From Atkinsonella hypoxylon (taxonomy: Eukaryota > Ascomycota > Sordariomycetes > Hypocreales > Clavicipitaceae), in contig JFHB01000019.1 of NCBI GenBank assembly GCA_000729835.1, positions 62,001 through 126,000 of the forward strand: 64,000 nt of DNA, written 5' to 3'. Positions 54,596 to 64,000 of the stretch are shown one piece after another. Below the pieces are notes generated by a model. It saw only the letters and a list, made by a program, of their open reading frames with translations, made no database searches and was not told where the DNA came from. The first letter of the stretch is position 1. Each line of letters starts with the position of its first letter. The translations under genes and the position numbers were made by a program.

Positions 54596-54834
54596 GAAGA
54601 TGTAAATTGACGAGCTCCATCGTATGAAACGAGAGACGAAATATTCATGTTGTCGTATCCTCTCGAATTCCGCGATTCTGTTGAAGACGTAATTTATATG
54701 AATTCCTATTCATAACATCAGGACACACCGTCCACTGCGTTTTAACGCTTACATGTCCAAACGACAGGTTGAATCTCTTCTCTATTGCATACTTCGGCCA
54801 CTTTCCACTTTCAAATACAACGTCTCGTGCACAT

Positions 54835-55853
54835 TCAAGCCCTGTCAGGAGCAACGTGGGCAATCTCACTTATCCAAGGAAGACCCAATTTTCTCATTTC
54901 CACCGCCAAGCGAAACAAATAATCAAGACTGAGAACCAATGCCAAGATCAGCCAAAAAATTCCACAAGATACAGCAAAAGAGCTTTGATAGAGTCTGCAG
55001 GTAACAAGCATCAGACACTCACCTCTCGCACATGGTCTTGGCCTTGTGTACGTTATCCCCCCATACATACACGCCATGCCTCCTCACCAACACAGCATAG
55101 GTATTAGGGTAGACCTCCATGGCAGCCTCCAAGTACTCCGTCAGATCCTCCTCATGAGGCGTATTCTCAATGACGGGAATGCGCAGCGTATCATGGTACC
55201 CCAGATTGCCAACCTTGTTGATGCCCTTTCCGAACCCCTTGATCTGCTCAATGTTGTTGATCTCGAAGACCCTGTCCTTTCCGGGACCCTGGGCCTCGAG
55301 CAGGAGCGTCACGAGCACAGCCCACTGCGAGTGAGTGTGGATACAGCAGCCTGCGTTGCGGCGAGTGAATGCGGCGAGGAAGAGAGGCGTGCACTGTGAG
55401 GGCTTGTAGCAGGGTGGCGAGCGGAGGTAGGTGCGTTGCTTGAAGGTTGGTTCCTGGGCGGACAAGGAGAGGACGTATATGTCGGTGTTTTTCATGAGTT
55501 CCTTTTGAACGCCTGAGGGGGCGATGTATACGCGGTCTCTGAGGGAGTTTGAAGTTGTGATTGTGAGTTTTGGTGTATATAAGATGAGGGGTTTTTTTTT
55601 GGGTTTTTTTTTTTGTTGTTGTTGTAAATCATAAAACTATAAGGTTCATGTCCCGTTTGGATGATGCATGGGAATGAATTGAAACTCACCCTTCTCGAAT
55701 GGAGCATCCGCCTCCCGTACCTGTCACCCAGCCTAAAGTCCAGAACTTGGCACATAATGAGGGGATGAGGTTGGCTGGATGTTCTGGGTCGGAGGATATG
55801 ATGAGCCGGTCTGGATCGTCGGGGCTCGGATGATCTCGCTGTTCGGATGTCAT
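54835..55853 (-). CDS. MDE1: Methylthioribulose-1-phosphate dehydratase
   Basis: Three exons, 55853-55690, 55538-55023 and 54928-54835, give 257 residues. It is the class II aldolase-like zinc enzyme of the methionine salvage pathway. Family marks: LIPSLCAKFWTLGWVTGTGG, GCSIREGDRVYIAPSGVQKE (rebuilt across intron 1), the zinc site CCIHTHSQWAV near 123 with the third His in VLVRRHGVYVWG near 210, and LRIPVIENTPHEEDLTEYLE. Exon 3 gives SLDYLFRLAVEMRKLGLPW. The final residues after GLPW (ISEIAHVAPDRA) are not family-typical; the same site is a GTGAGA donor, so a further short exon is possible. Intron 1 (151 nt) holds T runs on the minus-sense complement. Cytosolic. Confidence 0.92.
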
Positions 55854-58178
55854 TTTTAACAGTGCTGGTCACACGCGTTGGGTTTGAATGAGCTGGGGCC
55901 TTGAGAATAGGAATTATGGAACGATTTGGGCAATGTGATGCCGCGTTTTCAAAGTGTCGTATTTCTTACTTTGGCTGGGTGAGGGATTGGGCGATGATGG
56001 AAGCGATGTTGGTGGGGCTGCCGAACTTGGGCCGCAGCTTGACAGTAAGCATCACGGGCAAGAGCTGCCGGCATTGGTGGCGGATTGGCACGAACGCTAA
56101 ACATGCAGCGTGCAGTACTTTAAACACCATACAACAATTTCTCACGATGTCTCACGATGTCAGATGAAGACATGATGATGGCTTTACTACACAACCCCTC
56201 CGGCCCTCCGGCGAAGAGCCCCTCGTGCCATTGGAGGTTTTGGTGGGCCTCGTCAGCTGTTGCCTTCGCGACAGGCACATGCATGACAGGCATAGCAGGC
56301 ATGGCAGGCATGGCATGGCACACGGAGCCGAGATTCCGCTCTAGTGTGGAATTCTTCTATGGAGTCGGTAGGCGGCACCTCACAATCCCGGCTGAGACGA
56401 CCTCGCATTGGAGGCATTGAGCGGAGATGTTCTTATACTATACTTTTGAATGACGATGTTACTCAATCATTGCCGGATTGTCGCGGCGTCACGCGCAGGT
56501 GGCATACATGATTAGCTTGTACAGCCTGGCCGCATCAATCGCTCAACATGTGGGCTGGTCGGTCGGCCCTTTTTTTTTTTTGGCTCGCGTGCCAGCCTGT
56601 CTACGGTTCGTATTGACAATAGCCACGCTTATCTATCACCTTTGATTATATTTTAGGGCCAGCTTTGACTTGCTGCGGCAAAAGAGTGCAACTTGCAAGC
56701 GGGAGCTGGTTATGTATAGATAAGCGGCGGGAAAAAAAATTGTGCTGCAGGAATATTGAAGGTTCGACAAAAAGATTGTTCAAGGGGTGAACGTTGAGCT
56801 TTCCGGTTCTGTGGACATGGTGCTGTGCAGGAAATGAGAAATCGGCAGGCACCCGTTGTGGAACATGATGCGCATTTAAAGCAAGCTGGATCCCCAGCGG
56901 AGGTGCCAGAGAACACGAGCTCTGTGGCAACGGCGGAGGGTCGCAGCGGCACCAGCCAGCTGGAGCCAACCACGCGGCCGACCATTATATTATTCATGGC
57001 GTCTCTGTTGGATCAGTCAGGTGACGGTTGGCCAGCTGCGAGCCACTATGATAGGCTTAGCGGTATGTATGCTGAACCAATTGATAAAATCGTACGAAAT
57101 AATAGCCAATTATGGACCTTCCATCGACATACCTGGAGCTGGTCTAGATTAGGGCCCGGCTCTAGGGGCGGCTCATAGCTTGGCAATCCCGGCCCACACA
57201 TCCGTCACCCGACTCAAGTTGTGTGGGTGGCCACGATGTCCAGGTTAATCCTTTCCCCCCCCCCCCAAAAAAAAAAGTGGCTTTGCCAGCATCTCCCAAA
57301 ATAGGTCTCCCCCCCTTTTTTTCTCTTCTTGCCCTTTGACGCTGGGTTAGAAACACAATTGCACCGTGTGACCATCAATAAAGCAAGGGGAAAAAAAAAA
57401 GAGCAAGTTGCATCATGCAAATTATCTCAGCGCTTTCCCAGACACTAAAGATTCAGATCAACCGGGGCCATGCCTCGATTTAGCCAGCGAAGCTCCAGTA
57501 GTTTCCAGACAAGGAGGAGTTCATGCTCCGTAGGTAGGCATTGGGGACGAGTGCTAATTTCATGCCCGTTCGCGGTCTTTTTTTTTTTGTTTGTTTTTGC
57601 CCTTTGGCCCACACGAGAGGACGGAGGTGGCGTCTGGTGTCTAGCGTCTACACCTCCACCCGGACAAAGAAAGGCTAGGAAATAACATTGGAGGACTGGG
57701 TTGGATGGATGCACACCGCGTCGTCATCCCCTGCTCTGCCCTCATTATTGTTATTATTGCGGATATTACTACAGGCACGGCTTTCCCTTCCACGGCAAGG
57801 TCGCAACAGGCCACACAAGCCGATCCCCCCAATCCCTGTGCTTCCATGCCATGCTCGATGCTCACCTATTATTACTTTTTTCAATGTTATTTAGTTACTA
57901 CACCCATGCTCATGTTTTGTGATGGAGAGACCATGGGGACCATTTCGGCTCAGCGCGTTTACCCCTGACTAATAAAGGACCTCGCTCCCCCGGAGTCTCA
58001 TCGCGGCTCAACTTCTTCCACGATCTCTTGCTCTTCATACAGTCCAGTCTTCCTTTTTCCGTCTCTCGTTCTGGAGTTGCCATCGCTTCAGCTTTAACCT
58101 TCATTTTACAGCCAATACTAATTAATATCAAGACTCGGGGCTTTTCAGCTTTCATCCACCTACACAACCACCGTCAAG
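55854..58178. other. Gene-free spacer with homopolymer runs
   Basis: 2.3 kb. It holds a nonamer tandem (GGCATRGCA, ~56288-56325), a T run near 56571-56581, a C13-A10 junction near 57256-57278, and a T run near 57578. Short frames overlap on both strands around 57640-57970, with no family features. The right end is the pyrimidine-rich promoter of the next gene. Confidence 0.6.
56288..56325. repeat. Nonamer tandem repeat GGCATRGCA
   Basis: Three full copies and one partial copy of a nine-base unit, the middle base varying A/G. No visible function. Confidence 0.8.
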
Positions 58179-59095
58179 ATGCGTTTCGCCGCCACTCTCG
58201 TTTCCGGCCTTGTTGCCGTTGCCTATGCGGAGAGCAGCAGCAGCTCATTATCTGCTGATCCTGCTGTCGCTTCCTCTACCGCCTGCTTGCAGAAGTGCCG
58301 CCCTGGTGATGTCGACTGCCAGTCTCACTGCATCACTGTAAGTGGATGCCCAAGCCGTTGTGTTCAAGAATCATGTCCTTTTTTTTCCTTGGAAATTTTG
58401 TTTTTATAAAGTGCATCCTTCTATGGGCGGTCTGTATAGACAAGAACAAGAAGTCTCGGGGCTGCCTAGCGCAGTTCACATGGTTCTATTGAAGATTGGA
58501 TGGGGATATTGGTAGATTCGCCTGTTGGATGGACTCGGCGACCATGATCTCCATAATCTCTATGATCTCCATGTTGAGTTGCGAGAGACGACAGCTAACT
58601 TGCCATGTTCCTTGCACTCAGGTTCCCAGCCCCAACGAAAGCCAAGTCAACCAAACCACCAAGTGTGCCGCCGCCTGCCCCCAGGGCAACGGCAGCCCCG
58701 CCGACACCCAGAAGTTTGCTCAGTGTGTTCAGGATTGCATTTCCAAGCACTTCTACGTGTCCAGCGAGGGTACTCCCATGGCCACCGGTGGCAGTGGCAG
58801 TGGCAGCGGCAGTGGCAGCGGCAGTGGCAGCGGCGACGCCAGTGCTAGCAGCGGCAGCACAGGTGCTCCCGGCCCTGCCGCCACTCCCTCTTCCTCAGAG
58901 ACTGGTGCTACTCCTGCCAGCTCTTCCAGCTCCGCCTCCCAAACCACCGACTTTGCGACCTCTGCCGCCAGCTCTGCCTCTGGCTCCAAGACCAGCTCCA
59001 GCGCTACTGCTTCCAGCACCAACGCTGCTGCTGGCATGACCTTTGGCTCTACTGGCGCCCTTGTCGGTGCCTTAGTCGCTGTCTTCGCTCTGTAG
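58179..59095 (+). CDS. Secreted, probably GPI-anchored Ser-rich cell-surface protein
   Basis: Two exons, 58179-58337 and 58622-59095, give 210 residues. A signal peptide (MRFAATLVSGLVAVAYAESS) is followed by a cysteine-containing module spanning the junction with eight Cys (ACLQKCRPGDVDCQSHC, then KCAAACPQGN, QCVQDC), a (SG)n stretch and a long Ser/Thr/Ala region for O-glycosylation. The end GMTFGSTGALVGALVAVFAL is a typical GPI-attachment tail with Asn/Ala/Gly omega-site candidates just before. It is like abundant small wall proteins of filamentous ascomycetes; I recognise no named family. The 284-nt intron is long for this genome. The intron placement is supported by cysteine spacing and frame. 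Confidence 0.85.
58784..58840. repeat. GGCAGT hexamer repeat coding for Ser-Gly
   Basis: About eight tandem GGCAGT/GGCAGC hexamers within the coding region of the GPI-type protein. It encodes alternating Gly and Ser and may vary in length between isolates. Confidence 0.88.
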
Positions 59096-59603
59096 ATGGG
59101 CACATGACTTTTCTTGGCTCATTTTTCTGAAACGCTTGAACTCTTGCTCTGTCCATTAGAGTACTTTGAATGGGGGAAGTTAATTCAGAATCCTGCGTAT
59201 GTTTAGAGGCGATGTCATGGGGATTGGATGTATGCATTGAACATAAATACCCTTATCTAGCATAGTCCAAGATCAAATTTGATTCCATTAATCAGTCATG
59301 TTTCTACACGTGACCGAGCTGCCAGTTGTGCATTGATCATCAACTGTGCTGTGGTTTGTGAATTATCGTCTCCTTCACGACAAATCGAGTATATCTGCGC
59401 CATGCTGAGGTGACGTAGCCAGTATGTGCACCTGTCCATTCATTACCTTGGCCAGGAGAAAACATCAGGAAGCATGATAGTGAAGAAAAAACAAAATTGG
59501 TCTAAAACTGCCCGCGACACCCAGCATCGATGTATTAACCGTACAGGCCTAGATAAGACTGTATAAGCCCGTATAAGATTCAATTTCAGACAAAACTTAT
59601 CAA
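59096..59603. other. Spacer before tRNA-Leu
   Basis: 508 nt, no supported gene. It contains the 3' region of the surface-protein gene and the tRNA upstream region. Confidence 0.55.
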
Positions 59604-59698
59604 ACCAAGATGGCCGAGTGGTTTAAGGCGGTGCATTTAAGTCTCTCTCTAAAACTGCACTATCGAAAGATGCCTGGGTTCGAACCCCAGTCTTGGTA
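59604..59698 (+). tRNA. tRNA-Leu(UAA) with a 13-nt intron
   Basis: Class II cloverleaf: acceptor ACCAAGA (59604-59610) with TCTTGGT (59691-59697), discriminator A 59698, anticodon stem GTGCA (59631-59635) with TGCAC (59656-59660). The loop reads TT-TAA-G, then an intron 59642-59654 after position 37. The long variable arm ATC-GAAA-GAT and T arm CTGGG/CCCAG are present, all as expected for leucine tRNA. A TTTT run follows at 59702-59705. The B box is GGTTCGAACCC. Confidence 0.94.
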
Positions 59699-61194
59699 AA
59701 TTTTGCTCTTTTGACCTACTCTCTCGACTTGGTGGTCACGCATTTCCCATATTATTTTCCTTGATATATATGACGTTCTTCATTACAGATGTCTTGCTCT
59801 TTTTTTTTTTTTTTCCCGTCATTCTGAAGTGTCTAAACGTGGTCAGATGTATGTGGTGAGGGACCGACAGCACACCTGGGAACCATAGCAGACGCGAGGA
59901 CTTACGTGGCGAAGACTTCGTGGAACTAATTCATGTCGTGGCCTACCCTGCAACTGTATGTGCGTTCATGCTGAGTACATGTGCAGTGTCAGTTTCCGCT
60001 GAATACACTTTCTAGGTTACGATGGAAGAGAAATGTAGTGAAATAAAATGGTGCATGGATTTTCTAGGTTTCTGATATTGGCGTGCATTAACGGAAAATC
60101 AAAATCATCAGTTGCATCAAGCTCGAATACTAGATGCCTCACTCACTCCTTTCCCCCCCCTTTTTATCCGGTCCAAAATCGGAAACACCGACAACAATGC
60201 GACAAACTCCAAACGCGATGCTTACCCGCCTTCCCGCTCGTGAAACTATTGCCGATGCTGGGGCTAGAATGCTTGCTCAGTTGGTCGAAGATACTCTGTT
60301 TCAAGAAACGGTACCTTTAGTACTGCCTGCACAGGACGTTGGTTGCCATCGGCAAAGGATGAGGTTCTGAGAATCGTAACACTTCCTGAGACTCCGAACA
60401 GCCTTTCTAAAGCTCTAGACTCAAAGCCTGTATGTAAGTCTTATAGATATGGTAATTAATATTGAATGTTGTTTGATCTTTCGTCAACATGGGTCGAAGG
60501 ACATGGGAGCAATTCTCTCGAGGAAACTTTCATCGCCGAGCGAGACGTATTTGTCCACAGCTGATATAGAAGTGGCTGTGGAAGATTCAGCTTTATAAGA
60601 TCTCAGTTTCGCAGCCAAACTCTCTTCGAATTGCTTCCCTCAGCTCATCCAAGGTAGTGGCCACCATGGGTATCAGATACAGCCCAATTGCTCGCCAAAC
60701 CATGTTGTAATTTCGCGTGTCGTAACAAGAGTCGATTTTGCCCCGGTTATGTATCTCTGTGCACCCTGAAACAGAAGATTTTACTTCCACACGTGTTTTT
60801 GCTATAGGGGTACTTTTCATCTTTCGTCCTCTTGGCTAATAAACCTCTCACCCTCACGCACGCTGTAGTTATTAGGCACCATTTTAACATGACGTAACCA
60901 CGTTCCGAACACAACCAATAATGTCACGCTATATCTAGCTAATACTAAACTGAAGAGGCACTAACTACCCACGGTACAAAGACGGTCTCTTAGTTAGAGA
61001 TTATATATAGACTGTTAGCGCCTCGAAGGCTTTGTTTGCCTTGTAGGCACCGAAAACAGTACATAGCACTAAGCTAGCCTGTATAGAATTGTCCAGCAGC
61101 GCGCGTATTATTTATTAAAAAAGATGCGCATCCCGCGCTCTAATTGCTGTAAATTGCGACGAGTACTAGGTCTGTGACAAAAATATGTGTGGAA

Positions 61195-61240
61195 GTACGT
61201 ATTCTGTTTTTTAGGTTTAGTTGCTGCTGTGTGTTTTAAA
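61195..61240 (+). repeat. Fragment of the 18086-19517 inverted-repeat family
   Basis: TTCTGTTTTTTAGGTTTAG then TTGCTGCTGTGTGTTTTAAA resembles TTCTGTTTTAGGCCTAG then TTGCTACTGCGTATTCAAA at 19455-19490. Most of the differences are C-to-T or A/G changes, as expected after repeat-induced point mutation. Confidence 0.55.
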
Positions 61241-61637
61241 TTAACAGTGAAGCGGGTCTGACTTCTTTCAATGGTTTTTCATTTCACGTGCAACTACGGA
61301 ATACAATCACCTGCATTGTTAATGAAGCTTTGCAAAAGTAAGAATCTGCCCAGTCACATACATATATGGTGAAGAGCATTGGTCATTTTATCTCTCGGCT
61401 ATATGCCACAATTTGCATGGCCGGCCAATGAAAAAGCATTTTTTTAAGGAGTGTAGATTGGGGCAAAACATTGAAGGCTTTTCGAAAAACTTGTATTGCG
61501 GGAGCATTTGCCTTTTTTGCTGATCGGATTTTGTGCTCCGTGTCCGTGTCCGTGATATAGTAGATACATAACAAATCTGGTAGGGTTCAATGGGTTCCTT
61601 GTTGTTTGTTACACACGATTGTTACATGCCAGCACTA

Positions 61638-61695
61638 CCCCCCACCCCCCACCCCCCCTGGTGAGGTAAGGCGAGGTGAGGTGAGGTGAGGTGGC
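61638..61695. repeat. C-rich run and GAGGT pentamer repeat
   Basis: Runs of C6 separated by A, then four to five GAGGT units with one variant. Simple sequence only. Confidence 0.8.
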
Positions 61696-62463
61696 CTTTC
61701 TGGCGGCTTCTTTCAGGCTCTACGGAGTGCTCCGTATAACTATTCCATAAAGCCTATTCCGCACATGGAACGATTAACAAGCGGAGCGGGACCCACACAG
61801 GATTGACTACCTAGGTACCCAGGTACTCAAAGCGTGCGGACAAGTGTCATGTACCAGGTCAGTGACCTCAGCAGAGTCGGCCATGGCCATTGCAGTACCA
61901 GTCCGTGCCACGGTAATAAACCTCTTTTCCATTACGGAGAGGCCACATTAGCCACGTCCCTTTCTTTGGACCTAGCACGTACGGAATAAGGGACACAAAT
62001 ACAGGACGGGTTCTGCCCACCACATTATATGGAAAGGCCAATTCTGTATTCTGTCACACCCTCGCCTAGGTACTTCGGCAACGAATTGTGGATCCCCCAT
62101 GCGTGCTATGTGCTATGCAGGCCTCCACCAAGACCTGGGGGTCTTTTTTCCCGCGTGGTAGCTTCTACGTGTCCTCTACCTGTCCTCTACCACTGGCTGG
62201 CTCACAGCTCCACGTTAAAGTTTCCACAGCCACCCCAACTGCCACCTTTTACCTCTTTACCTCCTTACCTCTTCCCGTCTCCAAACCTCTACTCTTCAAA
62301 AGGAAGCCCTCCTTGAGCGTTGGGATTGGCCCAATTGGCATCTTCTTCATCTTCGTGCTGTCCAACAACTCCGCCTCCTGGCTTTCTTGAGCCTACCGCG
62401 TTGTGCGCCAGTAGTTGACCCTCTTCAGCCCCCGAGCTACGGGCCTGAATTGTTCGATACACA

Positions 62464-63940
62464 ATGAAGTTCCACGCTGCCGCCGCGGCTGTGTCCGCCG
62501 CCATCTTGGCTGGCACTGCTCATGCAGACAAAGCCGAGGACACGCCTGTTGCCGCTGCTGACCTTCCTGTCTTCACTGTAAGTCATGAAAGTCATGAAAG
62601 GCGCGAGCCAGATTTCTTGCGCCGTGTCACTCTTTTCGTCATCATCAGCTACAGCATTTACCTCGGCAGCAGCCTAAGACGGAATGCTGTAGCCACTCAA
62701 ACTAGCCTTGCCCCAGATCCTTCTTTTCGAGAGCCTCAGATGCTGACTGCCACCTCCCTGGATATAGCCTACCATCTTGAAAGCTCCATTCCTCGAGCAG
62801 TTTACGGATGACTGGGAGAAGCGATGGAAGCCTTCTCACGCCAAGAAGGACATGAAAGGTTCTGGCAAGGACGAAGAGGAATGGGCCTTCGTCGGCGAGT
62901 GGGCTGTTGAGGAGCCCTATCAGTACAAGGGCATGGCTGGCGACAAGGGTCTTGTTGTCAAGAATCCCGCTGCTCACCACGCCATCTCTGCCAAATTTCC
63001 CAAGAAGATCGACAACAAGGGCAAGACCCTTGTCGTACAGTATGAAGTCAAGCTTCAGAGTAAGTTTTTGCAAAATCCGATTTGACTCCATGCCGCGCAC
63101 TGCACGAAATCCTTGTACCCATGTTTCTATGCTGACAAAAAGACGCTTCGCTCAGAGGGTCTCGAGTGCGGTGGTGCTTACATGAAACTCTTGCGTGACA
63201 ATAAGGCTCTTCACCAAGAGGAGTTCAACAACAACACTCCATATGTCATTATGTTTGGTCCCGACAAGTGTGGTCACACCAACAAGGTTCACTTCATCTT
63301 CAACCACAAGAATCCCAAGACCGGCGAGTATGAGGAGAAGCACCTGTCTTCCCCTCCCACCGCAAAGATTGTCAAGACAACCGAACTCTATACCTTGATC
63401 GTCCACCCCAACAACACCTATGCCATCAGGCAGAACGGTGAAGAGGTCAAGACTGGCTCTCTCCTCGAGGACTTTAGCCCTGCTGTCAACCCTCCCGCCG
63501 AAATTGACGACCCCAAGGACACCAAGCCTGATACCTGGGTTGATGAGGCCCGCATTCCCGACCCCGAGGCAAAGAAGCCCGAAGACTGGGATGAGGATGC
63601 TCCTTTCGAGATTGTTGACGAGGAGGCCACTATGCCTGAGGACTGGCTTGAGAATGAGCCCACTACTGTTCCTGACCCTGAGGCCCAGAAGCCTGAGGAT
63701 TGGGATGATGAGGAGGATGGCGACTGGGTCCCCCCTACTGTTCCCAACCCCAAGTGTGCCGAGATTTCTGGTTGTGGTCCCTGGACTAAGCCCATGAAGA
63801 AGAACCCCGACTACAAGGGCAAGTGGAGCGCTCCTTACATCGACAATCCTGCCTACAAGGGACCCTGGGCTCCCCGCAAGATTAAGAACCCGGATTACTT
63901 TGAGGACAAGACTCCCTCCAACTTTGAGCCCATGGGCGCT
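62464..63940 (+). CDS. CNX1: Calnexin (5' part, runs off the window)
   Basis: Three exons are in the window, 62464-62577, 62768-63059 and 63156-63940; a GTAAGT donor at 63941 opens an intron that runs off the right edge, so the C-terminus and membrane anchor are missing. Calnexin is the ER lectin chaperone for monoglucosylated glycoproteins. Signal peptide MKFHAAAAAVSAAILAGTAH; lectin domain with KAPFLEQFTDDWEKRWKPSH, KGLECGGAYMKLLRD (rebuilt across intron 2) and YVIMFGPDKCGHTNKVHFIF; P-domain repeats IPDPEAKKPEDWDEDAPFEI, MPEDWLENEP, VPDPEAQKPEDWDDEED, then GPWTKPMKKNPDYKGKWSAP and YIDNPAYKGPWAPRKIKNP. Both lectin cysteines (ECGG, DKCG) are present. The acceptor at 63155 was chosen over an earlier AG because it alone gives LQKGLECGG. 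Confidence 0.94.
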
Positions 63941-64000
63941 GTAAGTCTAACTTCCTGTGAGAGCTACCTTGAAGAACAAGTTATTGACGTTATTTGAATA

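Larger units (their letters stand above)
59699..62463. other. Gene-poor region with a decayed repeat and calnexin promoter
   Basis: 2.8 kb with no supported gene. The part 60880-61250 is AT-rich with many TpA and carries a fragment resembling the inverted-repeat element at 18086-19517 (see findings). Frames 60134-60370 (+) and 60593-60820 (-) look protein-like in composition but match nothing I know. A CCCCCAC / GAGGT simple-repeat patch lies at 61638-61695. The last 400 nt are the pyrimidine-rich calnexin promoter. Confidence 0.55.

Noticed and set aside
1..64000. CRISPR arrays, bacterial operons, prophage or biosynthetic cluster
   Set aside because: No spaced direct repeats of that type, no prokaryotic signals and no polyketide, peptide or terpene synthase genes were seen.

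Overview
The window is nuclear DNA of a filamentous ascomycete, most likely a sordariomycete and perhaps Hypocreales. The lineage call is inference: it rests on gene content, on many short introns (about 45-230 nt) with GTRNGT donors and CTRAC-like branch sites, on protein similarity as remembered, and on CCTAGGTACCT-type intergenic motifs. No bacterial, viral or organellar genes were seen.

Layout. 1-1753: spacer with a long ACCT array and the leader of a bZIP gene carrying upstream ORFs. 1754-17487: a bZIP regulator with a possible membrane segment, a Sel1-repeat protein (-), methionine aminopeptidase 2 (+), a ZC3H3/Red5-like CCCH protein (-), THO subunit 7 (+), tubulin cofactor A (-) and the cohesin subunit Rad21/Scc1 (-). 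17488-20368: gene-free, holding an AT-rich nest of inverted-repeat elements with a mutation pattern like repeat-induced point mutation (RIP). 20369-30325: the Golgi Ca/Mn pump PMR1, COG4, an intron-bearing tRNA-Ala(CGC), SUA5 and zeta-COP (-). 30729-41083: MCM4, VTC4 (-), RMT2 and hexokinase (-). 42806-51432: OST1, a small His-rich protein, the eisosome protein PIL1 and inorganic pyrophosphatase. 51678-63940: mitoribosomal mL53 (-), SEC20, MDE1 (-), a GPI-type serine-rich surface protein, an intron-bearing tRNA-Leu(UAA) and the 5' part of calnexin, which runs off the right edge.

These are mostly conserved single genes, not a metabolic cluster. Several belong to the secretory pathway (PMR1, COG4, zeta-COP, OST1, SEC20, calnexin). 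Others serve chromosomes (MCM4, Rad21), nuclear RNA (CCCH, THO7), phosphate (VTC4, pyrophosphatase) and translation (SUA5, mL53, MetAP2, two tRNAs). Genes alternate in divergent and convergent pairs. Exon boundaries were derived by hand from splice signals and reading-frame continuity; almost all introns restore a family-typical protein.

Most interesting points: a 524-nt palindrome beside a TA-flanked inverted-repeat element, both inside an older inverted-repeat element; a PIL1 start codon split by an intron, so the unspliced RNA reads AUG-UGA; possible hidden mitochondrial leaders ahead of SUA5 and pyrophosphatase; and a bZIP protein with a predicted membrane anchor and overlapping upstream ORFs. 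I found no clearly new multi-gene system.
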